From the NCBI GenBank assembly GCA_021299735.1, contig JAJTEM010000009.1, positions 124,001-188,000 of the forward strand: 64,000 nucleotides of DNA, in the 5' to 3' direction. The DNA is from Burkholderiales bacterium. GTDB taxonomy: Bacteria > Pseudomonadota > Gammaproteobacteria > Burkholderiales > Burkholderiaceae_B. Made by a program: the position numbers and the translations under genes. Below the pieces are notes generated by a model, which was given only the letters and a program-made list of their open reading frames with translations, did no database searches and was not told the DNA's origin. Position 1 is the stretch's first letter, and each line of letters starts with the position of its first letter. Of the stretch, positions 36,232-46,418 are shown piece after piece.

Positions 36232-37074
36232 ATGCATGATGCTTCTTTTTATTGCGATAGCTCGGTGACCCAAGTTACAGACGAACAACAGACCGCAAAT
36301 CCGGTCACTCAAATCACCACATACGAGTTTCCACTCAATGAGAGAATTCGTACCTTGTTGCGCCTTGAAGATTTGTTTGCCAAGTTTGGTTTTTTCATGT
36401 CTCAAGACCACCGCTTGGATCACCACACGGCTCTACTTACCCTGTTTGAAATCATCGAAGTCGGCTCAAGAGCTGATCTGAAAAGCGATCTACTTCAGGA
36501 ACTCGACAGGCAGCGTACCTCGCTAATTCAATTCAGGGGCCATCCTGGCGTAGATCGCAACATGCTGGAGGACACGCTGGTCAGCATCGACTCCACAGCC
36601 ACACAACTGAACCAATGCAGTGGCCGCTTGGGCTACCACCTGCGAGACAATGAATTTCTGATGATTATTCGCAGCCGCTGCTCGATTCCTGGTGGCGTGT
36701 GTGAGTTTGATTTGCCGGGCTATCACCGCTGGCAATCAAGGTCAGCCCAGGCGCGCCGTGCGGACATTGAGGCGTGGTTTGAACCCATGCGACCGTTGGC
36801 CAAAGCGATTCAATTGGTGTTAAAAATTTTACGCCACAGCGGGGAGATCGCGGTGGTGACCGCTGAACAGGGCAACTACACCCAGCAAATGAGTGGCAAA
36901 ACTTTTCAGTTATTGCGGGTTGATTTGCCAAGCGACCTAGAGGTGGTGCCTGAATTCAGCGCCAACAAATACATGCTGTGGATCAGGTTGAACATCCCCA
37001 ACGCCAATGGAGTCAGCAAAAACAACCCTTATCTTGATCCGATCGAATTCAAGATACGGCTTTGCAACTTGTAA
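36232..37074 (+). CDS. zapD: Cell division protein ZapD (DUF1342)
   Basis: The 280-aa protein belongs to the ZapD family that cross-links FtsZ filaments at the division ring. Signatures are YEFPLNERIRTLLRLEDLF and a C-terminal FKIRLCNL-type strand. ATG 36232 is preferred. The small gyrase inhibitor gene yacG usually following zapD is not seen here. Confidence 0.92.
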   Translation: MHDASFYCDSSVTQVTDEQQTANPVTQITTYEFPLNERIRTLLRLEDLFAKFGFFMSQDHRLDHHTALLTLFEIIEVGSRADLKSDLLQELDRQRTSLIQFRGHPGVDRNMLEDTLVSIDSTATQLNQCSGRLGYHLRDNEFLMIIRSRCSIPGGVCEFDLPGYHRWQSRSAQARRADIEAWFEPMRPLAKAIQLVLKILRHSGEIAVVTAEQGNYTQQMSGKTFQLLRVDLPSDLEVVPEFSANKYMLWIRLNIPNANGVSKNNPYLDPIEFKIRLCNL

Positions 37075-37083
37075 TTTCGCGGT

Positions 37084-38076
37084 TCAAACCCCGAACTGAC
37101 TGAGCATTGCAATTCCGTGAGCACCACTTAAGCGAGCATTAAGCACATCACCCCAAGATAGCCCACCGATGGCAAACACCGGTAAACGCGCTCCCTGCGC
37201 CACTTCCGTAAACTTTTCCCAACCCAAACCCAATTGCCCAGGATGTGAGGCAGTTTGCTTTACTGCGCCCAACACGGCATAACTTAAGCCACGATCGAAA
37301 GCGAGCCGCAATCCATCTGCATCATGCACCGACGCGCCAGCGCAGTGCACGTCTTGAAACTGACCTGACAACAAATGCGCCTGAGTCAAATGCAGCGGGC
37401 ATGGCAAGGCCTCAAGATACTGGCGCAAGTTCAGCCAAGTGTCGGAATTTACAAGCATGGCCTGCCCGGTTTGTTGACACAAACCATAACAGTGTTCAAA
37501 AGCCTGGATTAAATACTCGCCCCTCAAGGCTTTCTCACGAAACTGAACGTAAACCGGCACACCGGTGGTGTTCAAACCTTGTTCTAATCGCTGGGCGCAT
37601 GCCTCAAACCCGGCCTCATAATTGCTCAGCGCCATGACAGTGGGCTGGGCCAATTTGGGCAACAGGGGTTCGGTGGCCGGCAAGATTGGGGAAAGGTCTG
37701 AACTGTTGAGGCTAGCCCAGGTAAAACGCTGTTGCTCCAGCGCCCGGGGCGTGCCTTCAAAACGCCACACACGGTATAAATGCAAACGTACGTTAGCATG
37801 TTCGTAGTCGTGCTCTATGCGAAACCACGGCCCGCCCTCCAGCGCAACGATGTCCAACTCTTCTTTTAATTCACGCACCAGGGCTTGCCACACTGTCTCA
37901 TCGGGCTCCACCTTGCCGCCCGGGAATTCCCAGTAACCTGCGTAAGGCTTGCCCTCCGGTCTGCAACCCCATAGCACCTGACCCGCGGTATTGAACACCA
38001 CTGCCACTGCAACATCGATACGGGGTTTTATATGCGATTCGCCCACCAGGTTCACAAACCTTTCGAGCCTGCCCAA
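37084..38076 (-). CDS. MutT Nudix hydrolase fused to a ThiE/TenI-like domain
   Basis: The 330-aa protein has an N-terminal MutT-type Nudix domain (box GGKVEPDETVWQALVRELKEE), which removes 8-oxo-dGTP. A C-terminal TIM-barrel domain resembles thiamine phosphate synthase (FREKALRGEYLIQAF; FAIGGLSWGDVLNA). This fusion is common in beta- and gammaproteobacteria. It overlaps the upstream ATPase gene by 25 nt. Confidence 0.88.
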   Translation of the reverse strand: MGRLERFVNLVGESHIKPRIDVAVAVVFNTAGQVLWGCRPEGKPYAGYWEFPGGKVEPDETVWQALVRELKEELDIVALEGGPWFRIEHDYEHANVRLHLYRVWRFEGTPRALEQQRFTWASLNSSDLSPILPATEPLLPKLAQPTVMALSNYEAGFEACAQRLEQGLNTTGVPVYVQFREKALRGEYLIQAFEHCYGLCQQTGQAMLVNSDTWLNLRQYLEALPCPLHLTQAHLLSGQFQDVHCAGASVHDADGLRLAFDRGLSYAVLGAVKQTASHPGQLGLGWEKFTEVAQGARLPVFAIGGLSWGDVLNARLSGAHGIAMLSQFGV

Positions 38077-38918
38077 TGCTTTGCAAACTGGTAAGCAAGG
38101 CGACCGCTGCGGCTGCCGCGCTCTATGGTCCAGCGCAGCGCAATGTGCCGTGCCTCATCGGTGTAAGGCATGTTGAATTGTTCCAGCCAAACTTGCACCG
38201 CCGCCAGGTATTCATCTTGATTAAAGGCGTGAAAAGACACCCAAACGCCAAACCGGTCTGACAAGGATACTTTTTCCTCGATGCCCTCAGCTGGACGAAT
38301 TTCGCCATTGTCCATGTGCTGGGTTTGAAGGTTGTCCTTCATCATTTGGGGCAACAAATGGCGACGGTTGGATGTGGCATAAATCAGCACATTGTCAGAG
38401 GTACCAGCAATCGATCCATCAAGCACGCTTTTCAAGGCTTTGTAGCCAGCCTCACCTTCCTCGAAAGAAAGATCGTCGCAAAACACAATAAAACGTTCGG
38501 GCCGTCCATTCACCAAATCGACCACATCTTGCAAAAAAAGCAGGTCTGTTTTGTCCACTTCAATCAGGCGCAAACCCTGTGGTGCATAGCGGCTTAACAT
38601 GGCACGCACCAAGCTGGATTTGCCCGTGCCACGGGCGCCGGTTAACAACACATTGTTGGCGGGCAGGCCTTTTACAAACTGGTGGGTATTTTGGTCAACT
38701 TTTTCAAGTTGAGGGGCAATGTTTTGGAGTACCGCAGCATCCAGCGACTCAACGGTTTTCACTGGCTCCAGGCGCAACTGGCCAGCCCTGTGATGCAAAC
38801 GAAATGCGGTTGAGGCATTCCAGTTGTTGGGGGCTTTCATCACCCCTTGCTCAAGGGCCTGCGCAATTCGGCTGAGTTGCTCGAGTATGGCTTTGATGTC
38901 GTTGTGCTGAGTGCTCAT
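38052..38918 (-). CDS. DUF815-family AAA ATPase
   Basis: The 288-aa AAA+ family protein has Walker A GARGTGKSSLVRA (about residue 94), Walker B FIVFCDDLSF, and a C-terminal helical lid with RGSRSGRLA. DUF815 ATPases occur next to mutT and argJ in this group; their cellular role is unclear. Confidence 0.88.
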   Translation of the reverse strand: MSTQHNDIKAILEQLSRIAQALEQGVMKAPNNWNASTAFRLHHRAGQLRLEPVKTVESLDAAVLQNIAPQLEKVDQNTHQFVKGLPANNVLLTGARGTGKSSLVRAMLSRYAPQGLRLIEVDKTDLLFLQDVVDLVNGRPERFIVFCDDLSFEEGEAGYKALKSVLDGSIAGTSDNVLIYATSNRRHLLPQMMKDNLQTQHMDNGEIRPAEGIEEKVSLSDRFGVWVSFHAFNQDEYLAAVQVWLEQFNMPYTDEARHIALRWTIERGSRSGRLAYQFAKHWAGSKGL

Positions 38919-38931
38919 CGCGCAGCCGCAC

Positions 38932-40161
38932 TTAACTGCGGTAGTCCGCGTTAATGGTCACATACTCGTGTGAAAAGTCGGTGGTCCAGACCGTGGTGCT
39001 GGCATTACCGCGCCCCAGTTGAACACGCACAGTGATCTCAGCATCGTTCATCACAGCCTGGCCTTGTTCTTCCCGGTAATCGGGGTGGCGACCACCGTTT
39101 TGGGCCACGTACACATCACCAAGGTACAGCTGAATCTTGGTTTGGTCCAGGTCTTCAATACCTGCGTAACCAACTGCCGCCAGAATGCGACCCAAGTTGG
39201 GGTCGGAAGCAAAGAACGCAGTTTTCACCAACGGGGAGTGGCCAATCGCGTAGGCTACTTTCAAGGCTTCCTCTTCGTTGCCCGCCTGCTCAACCTTCAC
39301 GGTGATGAATTTGGTGGCACCTTCGCCATCGCGCACAATGGCCTGTGCCAGCTTGATCGATTCCGCCTTCAGGGCCTCAAATACTGTCGCCGCTTCGGGC
39401 TCATTACCGGTTTGAATATTCACCGCCTTGCTTTTGCCAGTTGCAATTACAACAAAGCTGTCGTTCGTCGATGTATCGCCGTCAATGGTAATTCTGTTAA
39501 ACGATGCATCGGCCATGGCCGTGGTCCATTTTTCCAGCACTGGTTGTGCAATTGCAGCGTCGGTGGCCAGGTAGCCCAGCATGGTGGCCATGTTGGGGCG
39601 AATCATGCCTGCACCCTTGGACACACCTGTAATAGCAATTTCACCTGAACCCACTTTCAGTTTGCGGCTACTGGCTTTGGGCAAGGTGTCTGTGGTCATG
39701 ATTGCGGTGGCGGCATCCAGCCAATCGGCTTTACCCAAACCTGAAACTGCTTGGTCGATACCCAGCAGCAAGCGATCCATGGGCAGATTTTCCAGAATAA
39801 CCCCGGTTGAAAACACCAGCACCTGCTCGGCCTGAACGCCCAGCAACTCGGCTACTTTGGCCGTGGTTGCGCGCGCATCAGCCAAACCACGCTCGCCCGT
39901 GCCAGCATTGGCGCAACCCGTGTTCACCACCAGTGCACGGATACCCTTGCCCGCTTTCAGGTTGGCCTGGCAAACCTGAACCGGTGCAGCGCAAAAGCGG
40001 TTTTTCGTGAATACGCCTGCCACGCTGCTACCCTCGGCCACACGCACCACCAACACATCTTTGCGGTTCGGTTTGCGAATTTGGGCCATGGCATAACCCA
40101 TGTCCACGCCAGCGACTGGAAACAGTGAATCAGCAGCAGGTACGTTCAAATTCACAGGCAT
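38932..40161 (-). CDS. argJ: Bifunctional ornithine acetyltransferase / N-acetylglutamate synthase
   Basis: The 409-aa proenzyme catalyses two steps of arginine biosynthesis. Self-cleavage occurs before the Thr in [12 protein letters not shown], forming alpha and beta chains. ATG 40161 was chosen because GGAG lies just upstream; a frame to 40185 extends farther. Typical full length. Confidence 0.94.
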   Translation of the reverse strand: MPVNLNVPAADSLFPVAGVDMGYAMAQIRKPNRKDVLVVRVAEGSSVAGVFTKNRFCAAPVQVCQANLKAGKGIRALVVNTGCANAGTGERGLADARATTAKVAELLGVQAEQVLVFSTGVILENLPMDRLLLGIDQAVSGLGKADWLDAATAIMTTDTLPKASSRKLKVGSGEIAITGVSKGAGMIRPNMATMLGYLATDAAIAQPVLEKWTTAMADASFNRITIDGDTSTNDSFVVIATGKSKAVNIQTGNEPEAATVFEALKAESIKLAQAIVRDGEGATKFITVKVEQAGNEEEALKVAYAIGHSPLVKTAFFASDPNLGRILAAVGYAGIEDLDQTKIQLYLGDVYVAQNGGRHPDYREEQGQAVMNDAEITVRVQLGRGNASTTVWTTDFSHEYVTINADYRS

Positions 40162-40233
40162 GGCATTTAACTCCTTGGCTCGCACTTTTTGCGCTGGTGC
40201 GGCGTAAATAATTGCGTAACTAATTCAACAGAT

Positions 40234-42993
40234 TCAGGAAATTTTTCCGTGGCACTGCTTGTATTTTTTACCAGAGCCACAAGGGCATGGGTCGTTTCTA
40301 CCCACTTTCTCACTAACCCGGCGCGGTACATTGGCTGGTGCGCCAACTTGCTCTTCGCCAGTAGCCTGCTCTTCTTCTCCGCTGGCATCGGGGTGCTGGT
40401 ACTGAATATTGTCCAGGTGCGCAGCCGCTTCCTGTTCCAGTTGCTGTTCAGCCTGCTGCACTTGCTCCGCAGATTGAACACGCACGGTCAACAGCACTTT
40501 GGCCACTTCATCACGCACACGGTTCAACAAGGCACCAAACAGTTCAAAGGCTTCACGCTTGTATTCCTGCTTTGGATTTTTCTGGGCATACCCACGCAAG
40601 TGTATGCCTTGGCGCAGGTAGTCCAGCGCAGCAAGGTGCTCACGCCAGTGCGTATCAATGCTTTGCAACAACAGTGTTTTCTCGAATTTGGCAAATGAAT
40701 CTACGCCGACCAACTGAACCTTGGCTTCATAAATATCGTCGGCCATTTGAAGAATTCGTTTGAGGAAATCTTCATCCAGGCTCTTGGCATCTTCTTCCAG
40801 CCATTTACGCAATGTGGCTTCAAGCTGATATTCGTTGCGCAAAACGGTTTCCAAACCTTCCAGATCCCATTGCTCTTCCACGGATTCTTCCGGGATGTAC
40901 TCCCGGAACACAGCCTCCAAGGCACCGTGTCGCAGATTGCCAATGGTTTCGCGAATTTCAGCCGATTCCAGAATTTCGTTGCGCTGTGCATAAATGATTT
41001 TGCGCTGCTCATTGGACACATCATCGTATTCCAGCAGCTGCTTGCGAATGTCGAAGTTGCGGCCTTCTACTTTGCGCTGGGCTGATTCAATCGAGCGGGA
41101 CACAATACCTGCTTCAATGGCTTCGCCTTCCGGCAGCTTTAAGCGCTCCATAATGGCGCGCACCCGGTCGCCCGCAAAAATGCGCAGCAGCTGGTCTTCC
41201 ATCGACAAGTAAAAGCGCGATGAGCCAGCATCACCCTGGCGGCCTGCACGGCCACGCAGCTGGTTGTCAATACGGCGGCTTTCATGGCGTTCGCAGCCAA
41301 TAATATGCAAACCACCAGAGGCGAGCACGGCCTCGTTGCGCAGCATCCACTCCGCGCGCGCTTTTTCGATCAGCGCAGGCTTGGCGGCTTCTTCAATTTC
41401 AGGATTGTTTTCAATGCCTGCCAATTCGCGCTCAAGGTTGCCGCCCAACACAATGTCGGTACCCCGTCCCGCCATATTCGTGGCAATGGTAATGGCCTTA
41501 GGGCGCCCTGCTTGGGCAACAATTTCTGCCTCGCGTTCATGCTGCTTGGCATTTAGCACATTGTGGGGCAGCTTCTCTTTCTCAAGAAAACTGGCGATCA
41601 GTTCGGAATTCTCAATGGATGTGGTACCGACCAACACTGGTTGGCCACGCCCGTAACAATCCTTGATGTCTTCAAGAATTGCATTGTATTTCTCGCGAGC
41701 GCTTTTGTAGATTTTGTCTTGTGCGTCCTTACGCTGAATTGGGCGATGCGTTGGAATAATCACGGTTTCCAGGCCATAAATGGACTGGAATTCAAAAGCC
41801 TCAGTGTCCGCCGTACCTGTCATGCCTGACAGCTTCTTGTACATCCTGAAATAGTTCTGGAAGGTGATGGAAGCCAGTGTTTGATTCTCGGCCTGAATGC
41901 GAACACCTTCCTTGGCTTCCACCGCCTGATGCAAGCCATCAGACCAGCGTCGACCCGGCATCAGGCGCCCTGTGAATTCGTCCACGATAATCACTTCACC
42001 GTTTTGAACCACATAGTGCTGATCTTTGTGAAACAGGTTGTGGGCACGCAAAGCGGCCATCACATGGTGCATCAAAGAAATATTGGCAGCATCATAAAGG
42101 CTGGCGCCTTCGGGCAACAAACCCATTTGACTGAGAATTTGCTCTGCCTTTTCATGGCCAGCCTCACTCATCTGAATTTGATGGCCTTTCTCATCCACGT
42201 AAAAATCGCCTGGAACTTCTTCTTCACCAGGCTTTTGCTCACTTTGCATGCGCACCAATTGCTTCGGCAGGCTATCGAGCTTGCGGTACAACTCGGTGTG
42301 GTCGTCGGCCTGCCCCGAGATAATTAAGGGCGTGCGGGCCTCGTCGATCAAAATTGAATCGACCTCGTCAACAATTGCATAATTCAAACCACGCTGTACA
42401 CGCTCGCCCACGCTGTACACCATGTTGTCGCGCAGATAATCGAAACCAAATTCATTGTTGGTGCCATAGGTAATGTCTGAAGCGTAAGCAGCCTGTTTCT
42501 GATCGTGCGGCATGCGAGACAGGTTGCAACCCACGGTCAGCCCCAAGAAACTGTAAAGCCTGCCCATCCAGGCGGCATCACGAGAAGCCAGGTAATCGTT
42601 CACGGTAATCACATGAACGCCCTTGCCTTCCAGCGCATTCAGGTATGCGGGCAAGGTGGCCACCAAGGTTTTACCCTCACCGGTGCGCATTTCTGAAATT
42701 TTGCCTTGATGCAAGGCCATACCGCCGATGAGCTGCACGTCAAAGTGGCGCATGCCAAACACCCGCACGCTAGCCTCGCGAACCACTGCAAATGCCTCTG
42801 GAAGCAAATTGTCCAGAGTCTCGCCATTGGCCAGGCGCGCCTTGAACTCGGCAGTTTTTGCACGCAAGGCGTCGTCAGTCAAGGCCTTAATGGTGGGCTC
42901 AAGTGCATTGATTTGGTTGACGGATTTACGATAGGTTTTCAGTAGCCGTTCATTGCGGCTGCCAAAAAGCTTTTTCAGAGTGTCTGTGATCAT
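40234..42993 (-). CDS. secA: Preprotein translocase ATPase SecA
   Basis: The 919-aa motor protein drives proteins through SecYEG. The N-terminal DEAD region has MRTGEGKT and [12 protein letters not shown]; the second motor domain has RGTDI and GRAGRQGD. The C-terminus has the SecB-binding zinc motif [13 protein letters not shown]. It lies downstream of the M23 gene on the same strand. Confidence 0.97.
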   Translation of the reverse strand: MITDTLKKLFGSRNERLLKTYRKSVNQINALEPTIKALTDDALRAKTAEFKARLANGETLDNLLPEAFAVVREASVRVFGMRHFDVQLIGGMALHQGKISEMRTGEGKTLVATLPAYLNALEGKGVHVITVNDYLASRDAAWMGRLYSFLGLTVGCNLSRMPHDQKQAAYASDITYGTNNEFGFDYLRDNMVYSVGERVQRGLNYAIVDEVDSILIDEARTPLIISGQADDHTELYRKLDSLPKQLVRMQSEQKPGEEEVPGDFYVDEKGHQIQMSEAGHEKAEQILSQMGLLPEGASLYDAANISLMHHVMAALRAHNLFHKDQHYVVQNGEVIIVDEFTGRLMPGRRWSDGLHQAVEAKEGVRIQAENQTLASITFQNYFRMYKKLSGMTGTADTEAFEFQSIYGLETVIIPTHRPIQRKDAQDKIYKSAREKYNAILEDIKDCYGRGQPVLVGTTSIENSELIASFLEKEKLPHNVLNAKQHEREAEIVAQAGRPKAITIATNMAGRGTDIVLGGNLERELAGIENNPEIEEAAKPALIEKARAEWMLRNEAVLASGGLHIIGCERHESRRIDNQLRGRAGRQGDAGSSRFYLSMEDQLLRIFAGDRVRAIMERLKLPEGEAIEAGIVSRSIESAQRKVEGRNFDIRKQLLEYDDVSNEQRKIIYAQRNEILESAEIRETIGNLRHGALEAVFREYIPEESVEEQWDLEGLETVLRNEYQLEATLRKWLEEDAKSLDEDFLKRILQMADDIYEAKVQLVGVDSFAKFEKTLLLQSIDTHWREHLAALDYLRQGIHLRGYAQKNPKQEYKREAFELFGALLNRVRDEVAKVLLTVRVQSAEQVQQAEQQLEQEAAAHLDNIQYQHPDASGEEEQATGEEQVGAPANVPRRVSEKVGRNDPCPCGSGKKYKQCHGKIS

Positions 42994-43092
42994 AGTGTCA
43001 GCTGGTTCGACCCTTTGAGGGCCTGAAAGTCAATCGACCGGGTTTGGGTCCGGTCGATTCCAAAAACAGCATAGAAGTTTAGCACGTGAAGC

Positions 43093-44070
43093 TTAGTCGA
43101 GTGGGACTGTAGCGCTTTCCGAGAATAAGCCGTTCAAAGCGGCCACGGTCGAAGGCCCTGGGCGGGGAAGTCCGTTTTTCTCCAAGAACTTGCTGGGATT
43201 TTGAGGCACTCCGTTTACGCGCACCTCAAAATGCAAGTGTGGGCCAGTAGAACGGCCTGTACTGCCCACCAAGGCAATTTTTTGGCCCAACCGAACAATG
43301 TCGCCGGGCTTGACTAACAGCTTTGAAGCGTGCGCATACCGTGTGATGGTTTTGTTATTGTGTTCAACTTCAACCATATTGCCGTAACCGGGGTGCCATT
43401 TGGCATCAATCACAACCCCGGCAGCCGCAGCAAGAATCGGGGTTCCAGTGGGAGCAATAAAATCGATTCCCTCATGAACGGAGCGACGTCCGGTGAAAGG
43501 GTCTATGCGGTTACCGAAATTGCTGACTGCAATGGTTTCTGAGAGGGGAGATTCGTTGGGAATACTGAGAAACTTGACGCGGGCGCTTTGAAGGTCTGTG
43601 TCGATGATACTAAATACATCGGCCTGTCTTTCAATTTGATTGGCCACATCTGAAATTGCAGTTTTCACCTCCCTGTAATTCAGGGATTTTTCGTCTTTCT
43701 GTTGCACACCACCCAAACCCACTTGCTCGGTCAGCGTGACCTGTGTGTCCAGTCCGTTGGATTTGAGTAATCGCACGCTCACGGCATCCAGGCGGGCAAG
43801 CTGCGCCCTCATCTCGGCCAAGCGAATGGCCATTGCATCGAGAGGGCTTCCGGTATTCTCGATGTCGTGGTGTTTGACGAGCTGTTGCGTGTAAACAATA
43901 TCCTGAACAACAGGAATTTTCTCACCGAATCGTGCCGCCAGATAAAGCCCGGCAGCCAGGAAAAATCCTGCAAACATAACCAGCAAAACAATCAGCAAAG
44001 CAACGTGACTGGCCTTTATACTGAGTACACTGGTACGAGAAAAATGACCTCGCATAAGAATTAACTGCAT
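43093..44070 (-). CDS. M23 family metallopeptidase, membrane-anchored
   Basis: The 325-aa protein has one N-terminal membrane helix (about residues 24-48), a coiled-coil-like stretch and a LytM/M23 domain with HEGIDFIAPTGTPI and GRSTGPHLHFEVR, both metal-binding His motifs intact. It probably cuts or remodels peptidoglycan cross-links in the periplasm. ATG 44070 has GAGGAGG 7 nt upstream. It is divergent from the DciA-like gene. Confidence 0.9.
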   Translation of the reverse strand: MQLILMRGHFSRTSVLSIKASHVALLIVLLVMFAGFFLAAGLYLAARFGEKIPVVQDIVYTQQLVKHHDIENTGSPLDAMAIRLAEMRAQLARLDAVSVRLLKSNGLDTQVTLTEQVGLGGVQQKDEKSLNYREVKTAISDVANQIERQADVFSIIDTDLQSARVKFLSIPNESPLSETIAVSNFGNRIDPFTGRRSVHEGIDFIAPTGTPILAAAAGVVIDAKWHPGYGNMVEVEHNNKTITRYAHASKLLVKPGDIVRLGQKIALVGSTGRSTGPHLHFEVRVNGVPQNPSKFLEKNGLPRPGPSTVAALNGLFSESATVPLD

Positions 44071-44140
44071 GTATAACCTCCTCAATCCGCGTAGCGAACC
44101 GAATTCACCCGTTTTTAACGGATTTTAGTGAGAATACCCG

Positions 44141-44590
44141 GTGAAACCAAAGCATTCCGCATTATCTCCCTTGGCAAGCCTTATGCAGGAGCCAGAAACA
44201 AGCTCTCTGATTACCCAAGCAGCACAATCAAGACGACTTGAGAAAACCATTCATTCCTGGCCCTCACTGCGTGGCGTGACTTTTAGTGTTGGACCAATTA
44301 AAAAAGACAAACTAAAAATTTTTGTATCAACCCCGGCCGCACTAACGCGCCTGAGACAGTCCTTGCCCAGCCTGATTCAGCACTTGCAGGGATCGGGATT
44401 GAATATAAACGAAATTCAACTACAAATACAAACCAACCCTTTGATGTCGAAACAGCTGGAGCGTCGCCCAAAAAAAGCCGTCTTCTCAGAGGCAGCTAAA
44501 AAAGCATGGCTTGACCTCGAAAGCCGGCTGGCAGATTCACCACTGAAAGAAGCCACCCAAGCTTTGAATAAACATCACAAGTTCAAGTGA
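44141..44590 (+). CDS. DUF721 (DciA-like) protein
   Basis: The 149-aa basic protein contains a DUF721 domain. This family includes DciA, the helicase loader for DnaB in bacteria lacking DnaC, so it may help load DnaB at replication forks. It sits between lpxC and the secA-M23 block, which is a common DUF721 position. Confidence 0.78.
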   Translation: MKPKHSALSPLASLMQEPETSSLITQAAQSRRLEKTIHSWPSLRGVTFSVGPIKKDKLKIFVSTPAALTRLRQSLPSLIQHLQGSGLNINEIQLQIQTNPLMSKQLERRPKKAVFSEAAKKAWLDLESRLADSPLKEATQALNKHHKFK

Positions 44591-44654
44591 AATCGCAATG
44601 TATCCGAAAACAACCAGAGTTTGTTACATTTAATATCAATTTACAATCAATAAC

Positions 44655-45575
44655 TTAAGCAACGGCCCAATCTGCCCTGAATACAGTAGGGGTTTCCCTT
44701 ACACTCTCAAAAGTTACGATCTCAAATGCAGTTGGATCGCTGACCAATGCTCGAATCAACTGATTATTAAGACTATGGCCGGAGCGGTAAGCCTGGTACT
44801 CCCCTATTATGGGGTGGCCAATTACATACAGGTCTCCGATCGCATCCAGCACCTTGTGCTTCACAAACTCATCGTCATAGCGCAGGCCATCCGAGTTCAG
44901 GATTCGGTATTCATCCATCACGATAGCATTGTCAAGATTACCACCCAAAGCCAAACCCAAGTTGCGCAAGGTTTCAACGTCTTGAGTGAAACCAAATGTG
45001 CGCGCCCGGGCGATGTCCCGGGTGAAAGAGGTTTTGGAAAAATCGATTTCGACCATTTGACCGGTTTTGTCTATCGCCGGGTGACCAAAATCAATTTCAA
45101 ATTTCAGGCGAAAGCCATCGTAGGGCTTCAAACTGGCATATTTCAGGCTCGCGCCCTCACCTTCCCGAACCTCAATTTCTTTTTTTACGCGAATGAATTT
45201 TTTCAAGGCTGATTGTTCGACCAAACCCGCCTGTTGAATGAGAAAAACAAAAGAAATTGCACTGCCGTCCATGATAGGAACTTCAACAGCAGTCAAATCG
45301 ATGTAAGCGTTGTCAACACCCAAGCCACACAAAGCCGACATCAAGTGTTCGATGGTCGAAACTTTGGCGCCCTCTTTCTCGAGCGTAGAAGCCATTCGAG
45401 TGTCGCCAATTGCATGCGAGTTCACCGGGAAGTCTACCGGCTCAGGCAGGTCTACCCGCCTGAATACGATGCCCGTATCAGGTGGCGCAGGCCGAAGCGT
45501 CATGGTAACCCGCTTGCCTGAATGCAAGCCGATACCTGTGGCGCTCAACACTTGTTTAAGAGTTCTCTGTTTCAC
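44655..45575 (-). CDS. lpxC: UDP-3-O-acyl-N-acetylglucosamine deacetylase
   Basis: The 306-aa zinc hydrolase performs the committed step of lipid A synthesis. Motifs include GLHSGK near the N-terminus, the zinc site [10 protein letters not shown], and the [10 protein letters not shown] segment. Length is normal. It ends the dcw region, as in many beta- and gammaproteobacteria. Confidence 0.96.
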   Translation of the reverse strand: MKQRTLKQVLSATGIGLHSGKRVTMTLRPAPPDTGIVFRRVDLPEPVDFPVNSHAIGDTRMASTLEKEGAKVSTIEHLMSALCGLGVDNAYIDLTAVEVPIMDGSAISFVFLIQQAGLVEQSALKKFIRVKKEIEVREGEGASLKYASLKPYDGFRLKFEIDFGHPAIDKTGQMVEIDFSKTSFTRDIARARTFGFTQDVETLRNLGLALGGNLDNAIVMDEYRILNSDGLRYDDEFVKHKVLDAIGDLYVIGHPIIGEYQAYRSGHSLNNQLIRALVSDPTAFEIVTFESVRETPTVFRADWAVA

Positions 45576-45720
45576 TCAAATTTCCTTGAATTGTCACCGA
45601 AGTGTAACCACCCGGCAGGTTCAACCCAAGATCTTTCATGGAGATCAAACTCAAATTAGGGCCAAAACAGGGTAAAAGTGTCGCAAAATTGCACGAATTA
45701 CCCAGTTTTCAGTTCTTTTT

Positions 45721-46224
45721 TTAAATCTGAGACAACAACTTCTCAGCAGTACTGTTCTCAAAAACACCGGGGGGTTCAAGATTAAACTGGGCTACCACGC
45801 CGTCTTTTACCAACATGGAATATCGATTCGAGCGAATTCCCATTCCTCTTGAGGTCAAGTCCAGCTCCATACCAATCTTCTTTGTAAACTCAGCCGAACC
45901 GTCGGCCATCATGCGCACCTTGCCATCCGCACCCAGAGACTTGCCCCACGCGCCCATCACAAACGCATCATTGACGGAGATACACCAAATTTCATCCACT
46001 CCCTTGACCTTGAATGCCTCGAAGTGCTGAATAAAACCGGGAACATGTTTTGCAGAGCAGGTTGGCGTGTACGCGCCTGGCAAGGCGAGGATCGCAACCG
46101 TTTTACCAAGCAATTCTTTTTTCACTTCAAATTTGTTGGGCCCCAAGGAACAGCCTTCGGTTTCTTCGTGAAAAAACTCAAATAACGTTGCGTCAGGCAA
46201 GCTATCACCGATCTTGATTGTCAT
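45721..46224 (-). CDS. Peroxiredoxin (Prx5 type)
   Basis: The 167-aa thiol peroxidase reduces peroxides. The peroxidatic Cys56 lies in PGAYTPTCSAKHVPGF. Like many betaproteobacteria, it sits between ftsZ and lpxC. It is separated from ftsZ by a 190-nt structured region. Confidence 0.93.
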   Translation of the reverse strand: MTIKIGDSLPDATLFEFFHEETEGCSLGPNKFEVKKELLGKTVAILALPGAYTPTCSAKHVPGFIQHFEAFKVKGVDEIWCISVNDAFVMGAWGKSLGADGKVRMMADGSAEFTKKIGMELDLTSRGMGIRSNRYSMLVKDGVVAQFNLEPPGVFENSTAEKLLSQI

Positions 46225-46268
46225 TTTTTTACTTCTCCATAAACCTCAAAAATACAGCATGCAAGCGA

Positions 46269-46334
46269 CCCGGGGTAGATCGCGGGTTTGCAGTCTTCGG
46301 CAAAACTGCAAACTTCACCCGCGAACACCCGGGG
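46269..46334. other. Long imperfect hairpin upstream of the peroxiredoxin gene
   Basis: CGCGGG and TTTGCAGT pair with ACTGCAAA and CCCGCG with a 5-nt one-sided bulge, and outer CCCGGGG blocks extend it. On the minus strand it falls in the peroxiredoxin leader, 45 nt before its ATG. It could be an ftsZ terminator, an RNA leader structure or a small repeat element. Confidence 0.45.
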
Positions 46335-46418
46335 CATTGATAGGACATTCACTTTTCGACAATTTTCTCGAAAAGCTAATCGCTTGCTTTTATTGTCGCA
46401 TTGGCTGCAACACTACAT

